In this document: positions 9,844-18,432 of the stretch, piece by piece
Position numbering within the stretch: position 1 is the stretch's first letter
How the letters are laid out: every line of letters begins with the position of its first letter
NCBI RefSeq assembly: GCF_030719295.1
Contig: NZ_CP120997.1
Location: forward strand, 7,202,001-7,266,000
Reading direction: 5' to 3'
Length of the DNA stretch: 64,000 nucleotides
From: Streptomyces sp. Mut1
Lineage (GTDB): Bacteria > Actinomycetota > Actinomycetes > Streptomycetales > Streptomycetaceae
Notes under the pieces: model-generated
Seen by the model: only the letters and a program-made list of their open reading frames with translations
The model's database searches: none
Told to the model about the DNA's origin: nothing
Translations under genes and position numbers: made by a program

Positions 9844-9992
9844 GCGGGCCGGCCGTGCGGACGCGGGTGGATGGGGCGGGTCACGGCGGTTGCCGGAGCC
9901 GGAGGAGTCCTGAGCGGCCGGCCGTGCGGACGCGGGTGGATGGGGCGGGTCACGGCGGGTGCCGGAGCCGGAGAAGTCCTGACCGGCCGGCC
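9823..9992. repeat. Tandem repeat of about 70 bp, 2.4 copies, starting inside doxX
   Basis: Units begin with CCGGAGCCGGAG at 9823, 9893 and 9962 (periods 70 and 69 bp); the third is cut after about 30 bp. Each copy carries the doxX 3' end including an in-place TGA, then GGCCGTGCGGACGCGGGTGG and GGGGCGGGTCACGGCGG. The copies differ at few positions, so the duplication is recent. It fills the gap between two convergent genes. Confidence 0.85.
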
Positions 9993-10018
9993 GCGCCGGC
10001 GGCGTGGACGGCGCGGAA

Positions 10019-11665
10019 TCAGCCCGCGGCCCGGCGGCGCCCCCTCGCCGCCGCGACCAGCTCGGGCACCGTGGCGAACTTGACCCTCGGCCGCCCGCCG
10101 TCCCGGCCGCGCGCCCGCTCGGCCCGGTCGATGGCGGCCAGACCCCGGGCGTCGACCACCTGGCGGCTCCGGCCGCGCACCAGGCGGCCGAACGCCCTGG
10201 CCGGATGGGCGGGGGCGGGAAGCGCCCCGGCGACCGCGTCCGCGAGCAGCGTGCCGACCGTCTCGGCCGCGCAGGTGCGGTTGGCGCCGATGCCACCCGA
10301 GGGGCCGCGCTTGATCCAGCCGACGACATACGTCCCGGGCAGGCCCGTTACCCGGCCGCCCTCGTGCGGCACCGTGCCGCTCGCCTCGTCGAAGGGCAGG
10401 CCCGGGAGCGCCATGCCCCGGTAGCCGATCGCCCGCAGGAACAGCTGCGCCGGCAGCCTCGCCTCGCCCTCCCCGGCCGTGACCCGGACGGCTTCCACGG
10501 CGTCCCGGCCGGCGATCTCGACGGGCGCGGAGTGGAAGCGGAGCACGATGCGCCGCCCGTCCGCCGGCGGGCGCGACCAGTCCACGCACTCCCGGCGCAC
10601 GCCCCGCAGCACGGCGGCCGCACTGCCGTACGCCGCGCCCTCGATCGCGAGGCCGACGCGCGGATCGTGGTCGTCCACCACCAGCTCCACGCCCGGCAGA
10701 TGGCTGAGCGCGAGCAGCTCGGAGGAGGTGCAGGCGGCGTCCTCGGGGCCGCGCCGCCCCAGCAGCACGACCTCGCGCACCGCCGAGCCGCGCAGCGCCG
10801 CGAGCGCGTGATCGGCGATGTCGGTGCCCGCCAGCGAGGCCGCGTCCGTGACCAGCAGGCGTGCCACGTCGAGCGCCACGTTGCCGTTCCCGGCGACGAC
10901 CACCCGTTCGGCGCCGGACAGGTCCACGGCCTCCGGCGCCACCTCGGGGTGCGCGTTGTACCAGGAGACGAACGAGGTCGCCGCGATGCTGGAGGGCAGG
11001 TCCTCGCCCGGGATGCCGAGCCGGCGGTCGGCGCCGGCGCCGACCGCGTAGATCACCGCGTCGTGGTGCGCGGCCAGCTCATCGGCGGTGATGTCCTTGC
11101 CCACCTCGACCCCGAGGTGCATCCGCACCCGGGGGTGGGAGTGGAAGCGCGCGAAGGTCTCGCCCACCCCCTTCGTCCCCGGGTGGTCCGGCGCCACGCC
11201 GTACCGGACGAGGCCGCCCGCCACCGGCAGCCGGTCGACCAGGGTCACCTCGGCGTTGGTGTGCAGCAGCAGGTCCTCGGCGGCGTACATCCCGGCGGGG
11301 CCGGTGCCGACGACCGCCACCCGGATCGGCGCGAAGTCCGACGGCAGGCTGCGCGCGAAGGAAGGGGCGCCCCAGGCGTGGAAGTTGGGCCCGGAGGCCG
11401 GCTCCGGCTCCCGGTCCGCGTAGTAGGCCGCGTTGATGGCGGCGTACTCCTCGCGTGCCCCGAAGAGGCTGTCCACCGGGAAGATCGCGTCCACCGGGCA
11501 GGCATCGGCGCAGGCGCCGCAGTCGATGCAGGTCCGCGGGTCGACGTACAGCATCTCCGTGCTGCCGAAGTCCCTTTCCTCCGGCGTCGGGTGGATGCAG
11601 TTGACGGGGCACACGGCGACACAGGTGGCGTCGCTGCAGCAGGTCTGGGTGATGGCGTAGGTCAT
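10019..11665 (-). CDS. fprB: FprB-type ferredoxin / ferredoxin-NADP reductase
   Basis: A 548-residue fusion. Residues 1-60 are a two-cluster ferredoxin: Cys10/15/19 region CCSDATCVAVCP and Cys46, 49, 52, 56 in CIDCGACADACP. From about residue 112 follows an adrenodoxin-reductase-like flavoprotein with an FAD motif VAVVGTGPAGMYAAE and an NADP motif VVVAGNGNVALDVAR. The order matches mycobacterial FprB, which moves electrons from NADPH to oxygenases. It lies 25 nt downstream of the AurF-type oxygenase and is almost certainly its reductase. The ribosome site is weak, consistent with coupling to the upstream gene. Confidence 0.9.
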   Translation of the reverse strand: MTYAITQTCCSDATCVAVCPVNCIHPTPEERDFGSTEMLYVDPRTCIDCGACADACPVDAIFPVDSLFGAREEYAAINAAYYADREPEPASGPNFHAWGAPSFARSLPSDFAPIRVAVVGTGPAGMYAAEDLLLHTNAEVTLVDRLPVAGGLVRYGVAPDHPGTKGVGETFARFHSHPRVRMHLGVEVGKDITADELAAHHDAVIYAVGAGADRRLGIPGEDLPSSIAATSFVSWYNAHPEVAPEAVDLSGAERVVVAGNGNVALDVARLLVTDAASLAGTDIADHALAALRGSAVREVVLLGRRGPEDAACTSSELLALSHLPGVELVVDDHDPRVGLAIEGAAYGSAAAVLRGVRRECVDWSRPPADGRRIVLRFHSAPVEIAGRDAVEAVRVTAGEGEARLPAQLFLRAIGYRGMALPGLPFDEASGTVPHEGGRVTGLPGTYVVGWIKRGPSGGIGANRTCAAETVGTLLADAVAGALPAPAHPARAFGRLVRGRSRQVVDARGLAAIDRAERARGRDGGRPRVKFATVPELVAAARGRRRAAG

Positions 11666-11690
11666 GGTCGGCTCGGGCTCTCGGCTCGGG

Positions 11691-12605
11691 TCAGATCAGG
11701 TAGGCGCGCTTGTAGAAGAACAGGGCCGGCTTCGTCAGCAGGCGGGCCGAGGCCAGGAACTCCATCAGCCCCGAACAGCTCGACCTCATCAGGGACTTGT
11801 GGTGCTCGTTGGTCTTCGCCTCGGCACGCGCCCGCGCGGCGTCCAGGCCCGCGTTCGCGTACACGTCCCGGTTCACCATGCTGGTGACGATGTAGTACGA
11901 GGCGATGGCGACCACGAGTGCGTTGAGGTGCCTGCGGACCGGGCCCGCGCCGCGCAGCCGCTTACGGGTCTCGTCGCGGGCGAACTTCATGTGGCGCGAC
12001 TCCTCCACCACATGGATGTTGTTGATCGTGCGGACGAACGGGGCGACGCGCTCGTCCCGCATCCAGTCGCGCTGCATCACGTCGAGCACCTCCTCCGCCA
12101 CGAGGATCGCCGCGTACGCGGCCTCGCCGAAGGCAAGTGTCTTGAAGGCGCGGCCCAGTTCGATCACGGGCCGGCGCGGCCGGTAGGCGGGTGCGCCGAG
12201 CTTCGCGGCGCCCCGGGCGAACATGATCGAGTGCCGGCACTCGTCGGCGACCTCGGTCAGGGCCCACTGGAAACGCGGATCGGTCGGGTCCTTGGCGTAC
12301 ATGTCGCGCAGCACCATCTGCTGGAGGATCATCTCGAACCAGATGCCGGTGCTGGCGACCGACGCGGCCTCCTGGCGCGTCAGCGCCTTGCGCTGAGCCT
12401 CCGTCAACTCCGCCCAGTACGAGGTGGAGTAGAGCGTGCTCCACTCGGGGCTCGCGCCGTGGTGGTCCGTGTCCAGAGGGGTGTTCCAGTCCACCTCGGT
12501 GGCCGGATCGTACGAGAGCTTCGCGGACGAATCGAGCAGGCGCCGGGCGACGTCCTGCTCGGCGGCCCGGTTCTGGTCCTCCGCCCGGACGGTGCTGCTT
12601 GCCAT
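11691..12605 (-). CDS. AurF-like diiron N-oxygenase
   Basis: The 304-residue protein belongs to the AurF / p-aminobenzoate N-oxygenase family. All seven diiron ligands can be placed with spacing close to AurF: Glu91, Glu122 and His125 (DECRH), Glu171, His198, Glu202 and His205 (EESRH). AurF oxidises arylamines to nitro compounds with O2; other members hydroxylate other amines or act in lipid metabolism. AAGGAG precedes the ATG. It forms an operon with the FprB-like reductase, and two tandem operators lie upstream. No biosynthetic cluster surrounds it, so the substrate is open. Confidence 0.88.
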   Translation of the reverse strand: MASSTVRAEDQNRAAEQDVARRLLDSSAKLSYDPATEVDWNTPLDTDHHGASPEWSTLYSTSYWAELTEAQRKALTRQEAASVASTGIWFEMILQQMVLRDMYAKDPTDPRFQWALTEVADECRHSIMFARGAAKLGAPAYRPRRPVIELGRAFKTLAFGEAAYAAILVAEEVLDVMQRDWMRDERVAPFVRTINNIHVVEESRHMKFARDETRKRLRGAGPVRRHLNALVVAIASYYIVTSMVNRDVYANAGLDAARARAEAKTNEHHKSLMRSSCSGLMEFLASARLLTKPALFFYKRAYLI

Positions 12606-12701
12606 GCTGCGGCTCCTTGACTCGTGGGATCGGCCCGTCGCCGCCCGGCCCCCTCATCCCGCGTGGGCCGATGAGGTCGATGGCTGCCGGGCGCCGCCCC
12701 G

Positions 12702-12750
12702 CTTGTTAGACGCGGTGTCTAGCAAGCTGTTAGACGGAAGGTATAGCAAG
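12702..12750. promoter_or_regulatory. Two tandem 25-bp operators before the AurF-FprB operon
   Basis: Site 1 is CTTGTTAGAC (12702-12711), 5 bp, GTCTAGCAAG (12717-12726). Site 2 is GCTGTTAGAC (12726-12735), 5 bp, GTATAGCAAG (12741-12750). Each is a near-perfect inverted repeat and the two lie about 25 bp apart, that is, on nearly the same helix face. The form suits a TetR-type repressor, but no such gene adjoins. Confidence 0.65.
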
Positions 12751-12946
12751 AGCGGCGCGCTCACTACCCCCGCGTAGGAAATTCGTACGTTCTCTCCACG
12801 GTGCGGGCGCGCGCGTGGTGTTGGTGTGCCCCGGGACGGCGGCCGGGGCCTTGTCGGCGGGCGCCGCCCCGGGAGACCATGACGGTCCGCCGCGGCCCCG
12901 GCGCCCGGACGGCGCCGGTCGGGGGGCCGCCGAATCCGGGAGAGTC

Positions 12947-13372
12947 ATGGTCATCGCCGCCGTCTACTTCGTCCTCGCCGTGGCCGGGGCCGTGAACTTC
13001 GCGAGGATCGTGGACCGGCAGTCGCAGGGACCGAGGCTGCGGGCCGCCTGGGCCGGGCGCAGCGCCGAGGCGCGGTGCACGGCCGTGCGCACCGAGGAGA
13101 CGGTGGACGTCGAGGGCGTCCCGATCACCCATTCGCAACCGACTCTGAGCTTCCGTACGGCCGACGGCCGGGCCATCTCGTTCGAGGAGCGCCAGCGCCC
13201 TCTGGATGTGTCCGTGGGTGACATCGTGACCGTGTACTACGCGGAGGACGCCCCCGAGGACGCGACCGCCCGCACCCCCAGCTTCGGGGCGCGGCGCGTC
13301 AGGGAGCTGACCGCCGGTCTCGGCTGCGTCCTGGCCCTTGTCTCCGCCGGCGCGCTGGCCGCGCTGCTCTGA
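12947..13372 (+). CDS. DUF3592-type membrane protein
   Basis: A 141-residue protein with one hydrophobic segment at the N-terminus (IAAVYFVLAVAGAVNF), a soluble beta-rich middle (TVDVEGVPITHSQPTLSFRT, then VSVGDIVTVYYAEDAPEDA) and a C-terminal hydrophobic helix. This layout with the V-x-VYY-x-DP-like strand is that of DUF3592 proteins, whose function is unknown. The ATG at 12947 follows GGGAGAG closely. No neighbours suggest a pathway. Confidence 0.7.
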   Translation: MVIAAVYFVLAVAGAVNFARIVDRQSQGPRLRAAWAGRSAEARCTAVRTEETVDVEGVPITHSQPTLSFRTADGRAISFEERQRPLDVSVGDIVTVYYAEDAPEDATARTPSFGARRVRELTAGLGCVLALVSAGALAALL

Positions 13373-13626
13373 TCCGCAAGCCCCCAGTCCGGCGGTCCGG
13401 CCCCTTCTGGGCGGGCGGCCCGATCCGTCATGCCGCCGCGCGGTACCGGGCCGGCCGCCCGCGCCGTGCCCATCACCCCGCTGCGGACGGGCAGTTGGAG
13501 CCGTTCCCTGGCCGACGTGCCGGACGGGTGAAAGGTTTCGCGGCCGTTACGACCCAGTTACGCCCTGATCGCACACCGGTTTGACGTGTCCCTGAAAAGA
13601 GAGCGCGTTCTGTGGTGTTCACAGCC
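13373..13626. other. Intergenic, no gene seen
   Basis: Non-coding space between the DUF3592 gene and the pectate-lyase promoter. No frame with plausible codon bias and ribosome site was seen, and no strong hairpin beyond short GC-rich stems. Confidence 0.5.
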
Positions 13627-13677
13627 TTGTCAGTGCAACCTTGGCGGCTCTATTCTCAGCGACCAGAAAGCGCTTTC
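13627..13677 (+). promoter_or_regulatory. Pectate-lyase promoter with LacI-type operator
   Basis: TTGTCA (13627-13632) and TATTCT (13651-13656) are spaced 18 bp. GAAAGCGCTTTC (13666-13677), a perfect 12-bp palindrome with the central CG step typical of LacI-family operators, covers the expected start point. This predicts substrate-induced derepression. The leader to the ATG is about 160 nt. Confidence 0.65.
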
Positions 13678-13827
13678 CCCCTGATTCAAGCCTCGTTACG
13701 GCGGGCGTCACACCGCGGCAACTCCGGCGGTCCGCCCGCACCACTGCGGTACGCGGCTCCTGCACGTCCGGCACGACCGCACCACGCGGCTTCCCCACCC
13801 GTGATCCGACGACGAATGAGGACGAAC

Positions 13828-15384
13828 ATGAGGCGACCAGTCGCGCTGCGACTCTCCGCGGCGCTGTCCACGATGGCCCTGGCGGCCGCGACCGGGGCGG
13901 TCCTGACCATGCCCGAGGCCTCGGCGGCGACCGGAGGCGCCACCGGCTACGCGAGCCAGAACGGCGGGACCACCGGCGGCGCCGGCGGCCAGACCGTACG
14001 CGCCACCACCGGGACCCAGATCCACGAGGCCCTGTGCGGCCGGGCCAGCAGCAGCACCCCGATCACCATCGAGGTCGAGGGGACCATCAATCACGCCAAC
14101 ACCGCCAAGGTGTCCGGCAGCAGCTGCAACACGGCGGCCGGCGTCATCGAGCTCAAGCAGATCAGCAACGTCACGCTCGTCGGCGTCGGAAACGGCGCCG
14201 TCTTCGACCAACTGGGCATCCACATACGCCAGTCCAGCAACATCATCATCCAGAACGTGACCGTCAGGAACGTCAAGAAGTCCGGCTCGCCCACCTCCAA
14301 CGGCGGCGACGCCATCGGCATGGAGAGCGACGTCCGCAACGTGTGGGTCGACCACGCCACACTGGAGGCCTCCGGCGGAGAGTCGGAGGGCTTCGACGGT
14401 CTCTTCGACATGAAGGCCAACACCCAGTACGTGACCCTGTCCTACAGCACCCTGCGCAACTCCGGCCGGGGCGGCCTCATCGGGTCGAGCGAGACCCAGC
14501 TCAACAACGGCTATGTCACGTTCCACCACAACCTGTACGAGAACGTCGACTCCCGCACGCCCCTGCTGCGCGGCGGCATCGCCCACATCTACAACAACTA
14601 CTACGTGAAGCTGAACAAGTCCGGGATCAACTCCCGGGCCGGCGCCCACGCCAAGGTGGACAACAACTACTTCAAGGACTCCAAGGACGTCCTGGGCACC
14701 TTCTACACCGACACGACCGGGTACTGGCAGGTCAGCGGCAACACCTTCGACAACGTGACCTGGTCCACGCCCAGCGGCGACAACCACCCGGCCGGCCCGG
14801 ACCCCCAGTCCAACACCACCGTCAGCATCCCCTACGCCTACGACCTCGATACGGCCTCCTGCGTGCCCGACATCGTGACCCGGACGGCGGGCGCCAACAA
14901 GGGCCTGAAGGTCTCGGACGGCAACTGCACCCCGACGAACCCGACCGACCCCACGGACCCGACCGACCCCACGGACCCGACCGATCCCACCGACCCGACG
15001 GACCCGACCACGCCCGGCGGGACCAACCTCAGCCTCGGCGCCGGCGCCGACGGCTCCAGCAAGGCGAGCGGGACGAGCTACGGCAACGTACGCGACGGTG
15101 ACCTGAACACCTACTGGTCCCCGTCCGGCTCGACCGGCTCCGTCTCCATCAAGTGGCCCTCCGCCACCACGGTCTCCTCGCTCGACATCCGTGAGGCCGC
15201 GGGCGCCCAGGGTGCCATCGGCTCCTGGCGGGTCCTCGACGCCGACACCGGGGCGGTCCTGAAGACCGGCAGCGGTGCCGGTGCCATCACGATCCCCACC
15301 ACCTCCCTGCGCAAGATCACCTTCGAGATCACCGGCTCCAGCGGCACGCCGAGGATCGCGGAGTTCGAGACGTACGCCGGCTAG
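13828..15384 (+). CDS. Secreted pectate lyase (PL1 family) with C-terminal carbohydrate-binding-like domain
   Basis: A 518-residue secreted protein. Residues 1-34 are a signal peptide ending in ASA. About 40-360 is a PL1-type right-handed beta-helix: GVGNGAVFDQLGIHIRQSSN, GGDAIGMES, VWVDHATLE, FDGLFDMKANTQYVTLSYS, VTFHHNLYENVDSRTPLLRG. Pectate lyases cleave polygalacturonate by beta-elimination with Ca2+. A Thr-Asp-Pro repeat linker (about 370-395) leads to a discoidin-like C-terminal domain (GNVRDGDLNTYWSPSG, PRIAEFETYAG). ATG 13828 was chosen for the GAGGA site 5-6 nt upstream. Ends in a strong terminator. Confidence 0.92.
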   Translation: MRRPVALRLSAALSTMALAAATGAVLTMPEASAATGGATGYASQNGGTTGGAGGQTVRATTGTQIHEALCGRASSSTPITIEVEGTINHANTAKVSGSSCNTAAGVIELKQISNVTLVGVGNGAVFDQLGIHIRQSSNIIIQNVTVRNVKKSGSPTSNGGDAIGMESDVRNVWVDHATLEASGGESEGFDGLFDMKANTQYVTLSYSTLRNSGRGGLIGSSETQLNNGYVTFHHNLYENVDSRTPLLRGGIAHIYNNYYVKLNKSGINSRAGAHAKVDNNYFKDSKDVLGTFYTDTTGYWQVSGNTFDNVTWSTPSGDNHPAGPDPQSNTTVSIPYAYDLDTASCVPDIVTRTAGANKGLKVSDGNCTPTNPTDPTDPTDPTDPTDPTDPTDPTTPGGTNLSLGAGADGSSKASGTSYGNVRDGDLNTYWSPSGSTGSVSIKWPSATTVSSLDIREAAGAQGAIGSWRVLDADTGAVLKTGSGAGAITIPTTSLRKITFEITGSSGTPRIAEFETYAG

Positions 15385-15395
15385 GCGGACGGACC

Positions 15396-15440
15396 GGTGG
15401 GCCGGCCCGGGGAGCACCGCACTCCCCGGGCCGGCCCACC
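15396..15440 (+). terminator. Pectate-lyase terminator
   Basis: A perfect 19-bp stem (15396-15414 with 15422-15440) with a 7-nt loop starts 12 nt after the stop codon. It is GC-only with no U tract, as usual in Streptomyces. Confidence 0.85.
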
Positions 15441-15517
15441 GCCGTCTCACCCGCCCGGGGCACAGGGCCCCGCCGCCGGGCGGGCGAACCCGGCGGTCAT
15501 CGGGGAACGTGGAAGCC

Positions 15518-15763
15518 ATGACCTCTTCGCAGACCCCGGACCCCGATCCTGAACCCCGCAGGACCCCAGGCCTGGAACCCGGCAGGGGTGTCCCGCCGGG
15601 CGAGACCCCGCCCCCCGAGAGCGGCATGTCGGAGACGGGGCCCCAGGACACCGTCTACAACCCGCCCAAGGGCTGGGCGAAGGCCCCGATGGCGCTGATC
15701 ATCGGCCTGACGCTGGTCATCGCGGCGTTCTTCCTGGTCTACGCGATCATCCTGCTGCTCTGA
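15518..15763 (+). CDS. Small single-span membrane protein (DUF6480-like)
   Basis: An 81-residue protein: a Pro/Glu/Gly-rich N-terminal half (TPDPDPEPRRTPGLEPGRGV) and one C-terminal transmembrane helix (APMALIIGLTLVIAAFFLVY) ending in AIILLL. Similar short DUF6480 proteins are common in Streptomyces and have no known role. GGAAG precedes the ATG at 15518. It stands alone between the pectate lyase and catalase genes. Confidence 0.72.
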   Translation: MTSSQTPDPDPEPRRTPGLEPGRGVPPGETPPPESGMSETGPQDTVYNPPKGWAKAPMALIIGLTLVIAAFFLVYAIILLL

Positions 15764-15941
15764 GGAGCGGGGGAGCGGCGACCCGAACAGCCGAACCGGA
15801 CAGGACCGACGGGCCGACGACGGTTCGGCGGGCCCGCGACGGCCGTCCGCCGCACGGACCGCTCCATCCGGCCGTGCAGGCAAACCTCGCATAGCTTGGT
15901 GAAACGGAGCATTCGTACACGGTTCGAAGGAGTCGACGCAC

Positions 15942-17600
15942 GTGACGGACGTATCGAGCAGGGGCCCCGCCCCCGGCGACGAACGCGGGACGCTCACCAA
16001 CCGGCAGGGCCACCCCGTCTACGACAACCAGAACCAGCGCACCGTCGGCGCCCGGGGCCCGGCCACGCTGGAGAACTACCAGTTCCTGGAGAAGATCAGC
16101 CACTTCGACCGGGAGCGCATCCCCGAGCGCGTCGTCCACGCCCGGGGCGTCACCGCGTACGGCTACTTCGAGGCGTACGGAGCCTTCGGCGACGAGCCCA
16201 TCAGCCGCTTCACCCGCGCCAAGCTCTTCCAGGAGCGCGGCAAGCGTACCGACCTCGCCGTGCGCTTCTCGACCGTGATCGGCGGCCGCGACTCGTCCGA
16301 GGCGGCCCGCGACCCGCGCGGCTTCGCGGTGAAGTTCTACACCGAGGACGGCAACTGGGACCTCGTCGGCAACAACCTGGGGATCTTCTTCATCCGGGAC
16401 GCCATCAAGTTCCCCGACGTCATTCACGCGCTCAAGCCGGACCCCGTCACGTTCGAGCAGCAGCCGAGGCGCATCTTCGACTTCATGTCGCAGACGCCCG
16501 AGTGCATGCACATGCTGGTCAACCTGTTCAGCCCGCGCGGTATCCCGGCGGACTACCGCCACATGCAGGGCTTCGGCGTCAACACCTACAAGTGGGTCAA
16601 CGCCGAGGGCGAGTCCTTCCTGGTCAAGTACCACTGGATGCCCAAGGCCGGCGTTCGCAGCATGACCGAACAGGACGCGGCGAACGTCCAGGCGGACGGT
16701 CTCGGCCACGCGACCAAGGACCTGTACGAGTCGATCGCGCGCGGCGAACACCCCGAGTGGGAGCTGCTCGTCCAGCTGATGGACGACCACGACCACCCCG
16801 AGCTGGACTTCGACCCGCTCGACGACACCAAGACCTGGCCCGAGCAGCAGTTCCCGCCCAGGACGGTCGGCCGGATGGTGCTCGACCGGATGCCGGAGAA
16901 CTACTTCGCGGAGAACGACCAGATCTCCTTCGGCACCGGCGTGCTGGTGGACGGGCTCGACTTCTCCGACGACAAGATGCTGGTGGGCCGCACCTTCTCC
17001 TACAGCGACACCCAGCGCTACCGCGTCGGCCCCAACTATCTGCAACTGCCGGTCAACCGGGCCAAGCACGCGGAGGTGCGCACCAACCAGCGCGACGGCC
17101 TGATGGCCTATCACGTCGACGGCGGCGGCGAGAACCCCATCGTCAACTACGAGCCGTCGATCACCGGCGGCCTGCGGGAGGCGCGGTACCCCACGCACGA
17201 CGACGTGGGGCCGGAGATCCGAGGCAGGCTCACACGCAAGCGCATCCCGCGCGCCAACGACTACGTCCAGGCGGGCCAGCGCTACCTGCTGATGGAGCAG
17301 TGGGAGCGGGACGACCTCGTCCACAACTTCATCGACCTGCTCTCCCAGTGCGACCGGCAGGTCCAGGAGCGTATGGTCTGGCACTTCCTGCTCGTGGAGA
17401 ACGAGCTGGGCCTCAAGGTCGGCGAAGGCCTCGGCATCGGCGCGGGGGACGTCAAGGGCCTGGAGCCGCTGGCCGGCCAGGACCTGACCGACGAGGACCG
17501 GCAGCGGCTCGCCCGCCTGGGCGACAATCCGCCGCGCGATGTGAGCGGACTGACGATGACCCACTGCGTACCGAACGAGCGGCACGTGGTCACACGCTGA
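15942..17600 (+). CDS. katA: Monofunctional haem catalase
   Basis: A 552-residue catalase that destroys H2O2. The distal His (about 66, in [13 protein letters not shown]) and Asn (about 144, in NWDLVGNN) are present, as is the proximal-Tyr motif [21 protein letters not shown] region. The GTG at 15942 follows GAAGGAG. Length is somewhat above the small-subunit class because of a C-terminal extension (about 60 residues). No regulator adjoins. A strong terminator follows. Confidence 0.95.
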   Translation: MTDVSSRGPAPGDERGTLTNRQGHPVYDNQNQRTVGARGPATLENYQFLEKISHFDRERIPERVVHARGVTAYGYFEAYGAFGDEPISRFTRAKLFQERGKRTDLAVRFSTVIGGRDSSEAARDPRGFAVKFYTEDGNWDLVGNNLGIFFIRDAIKFPDVIHALKPDPVTFEQQPRRIFDFMSQTPECMHMLVNLFSPRGIPADYRHMQGFGVNTYKWVNAEGESFLVKYHWMPKAGVRSMTEQDAANVQADGLGHATKDLYESIARGEHPEWELLVQLMDDHDHPELDFDPLDDTKTWPEQQFPPRTVGRMVLDRMPENYFAENDQISFGTGVLVDGLDFSDDKMLVGRTFSYSDTQRYRVGPNYLQLPVNRAKHAEVRTNQRDGLMAYHVDGGGENPIVNYEPSITGGLREARYPTHDDVGPEIRGRLTRKRIPRANDYVQAGQRYLLMEQWERDDLVHNFIDLLSQCDRQVQERMVWHFLLVENELGLKVGEGLGIGAGDVKGLEPLAGQDLTDEDRQRLARLGDNPPRDVSGLTMTHCVPNERHVVTR

Positions 17601-17618
17601 CGCACCCGGCCGTCACCC

Positions 17619-17647
17619 GGTCCCCCCGCGGCTGCCGCGGGGGGACC
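17619..17647. terminator. Terminator after catalase
   Basis: GGTCCCCCCGCGG (17619-17631) pairs perfectly with CCGCGGGGGGACC (17635-17647) around a 3-nt loop, 18 nt after the catalase stop. It may also end the convergent XRE-cupin transcript. Confidence 0.85.
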
Positions 17648-17690
17648 GATGCCGTTGACGGGGAGGGCGCCGGCCCGGCTGCGGCCGGCC

Positions 17691-18224
17691 CTACGGCGTG
17701 GGTGGTGTCACCGAGGCCAGATAGGTCGCGACCGAGTCTCCGCGATTGCTGTAGCGGTGGGGCAGCGCCGCGTCGAAGGTCAGCGCCTCACCCGCCCGGA
17801 CGTCGAAAATCTGCTCGGCGACGTGCACCTCGACCGTGCCGGTGATGACGTAGGCGCACTCGACCGCGACGTGGCTCCACTGCTCGTAGTCGGAGGACTG
17901 CCCCGGTTCGAGCGTGCCCAGGAGGACTTCGAGCCGGCCGTTGCTGGGTGTCAGACGCTCGTACTGCACCAGGCCCTTCGGCATCAGGAGGCGGGACCGT
18001 TCGCTCGGACGGCTGTGGTGGGCCGTGAGCGGGGTCTGTTCGTGGAACAGGGAGGCGGTCGAGGAGCCGAATGCGGCGCTCAGGGCCCGGAGCGTCTTGA
18101 GGCTCGGCTCGCGGACCCCCCGCTCGACCTGGCTGAGCAGGGTCGCGGACAGGCCGGTCTGTGCCGCCAGGTCGCGCAGGCTGAGTCCCGCTTCCGTCCG
18201 GAGGGTGCGTAGCTGATCTCCCAT
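17691..18224 (-). CDS. XRE-cupin transcriptional regulator
   Basis: A 177-residue regulator: an N-terminal XRE helix-turn-helix (LRTLRTEAGLSLRDLAAQTG, then LSATLLSQVERGVREPSL) and a C-terminal cupin (WSHVAVECAYVITGTVEVHV, VRAGEALTFDAALPHRYSNR). Such proteins often control amino-acid or amine catabolism. The ATG at 18224 is better placed after GAGG than the GTG one codon earlier. It is divergent from the NhaC-led operon, and repeated CTTGTGTAC elements in the gap are its probable sites. Confidence 0.9.
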   Translation of the reverse strand: MGDQLRTLRTEAGLSLRDLAAQTGLSATLLSQVERGVREPSLKTLRALSAAFGSSTASLFHEQTPLTAHHSRPSERSRLLMPKGLVQYERLTPSNGRLEVLLGTLEPGQSSDYEQWSHVAVECAYVITGTVEVHVAEQIFDVRAGEALTFDAALPHRYSNRGDSVATYLASVTPPTP

Positions 18225-18248
18225 CACAGCCTCAGCTTAACGGAACAG

Positions 18249-18392
18249 TGCACACTCTTGTGTACTTTTCTGCACGCCCCGAAGTGGGCTGGTGGCGCAT
18301 ATGCCCGACTGTGTTCTGTATTGCACCTTCCGGGGACCCTTGACAACCGCAGCGCTGTGCACTCTTGTGTACATACGTAAATAAGTACACAG
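18249..18392. promoter_or_regulatory. Repeated CTTGTGTAC elements between XRE-cupin gene and catabolic operon
   Basis: GTGCA-CACTCTTGTGTACTT lies at 18249-18268 and the related GTGCACTCTTGTGTACAT at 18357-18374, next to an inverted copy AAGTACACAG at 18383-18392 that makes a TGTGTAC...GTACACA palindrome. TTGACA at 18340-18345 could be the -35 box of the operon promoter. The copy near 18249 lies before the regulator gene, so both directions may be controlled. Confidence 0.6.
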
Positions 18393-18432
18393 CTGAGTTC
18401 TTCTCAGTGCTGCGGAGATGAGGTTCACCGCC

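Noticed and set aside
10019..12605. Biosynthetic gene cluster around the AurF-type oxygenase
   Set aside because: No synthase, ligase or tailoring genes lie nearby; flanks are DoxX, a DUF3592 protein and a pectate lyase.
14940..15003. Short tandem repeat in DNA
   Set aside because: It encodes the Thr-Asp-Pro linker of the pectate lyase and needs no other explanation.
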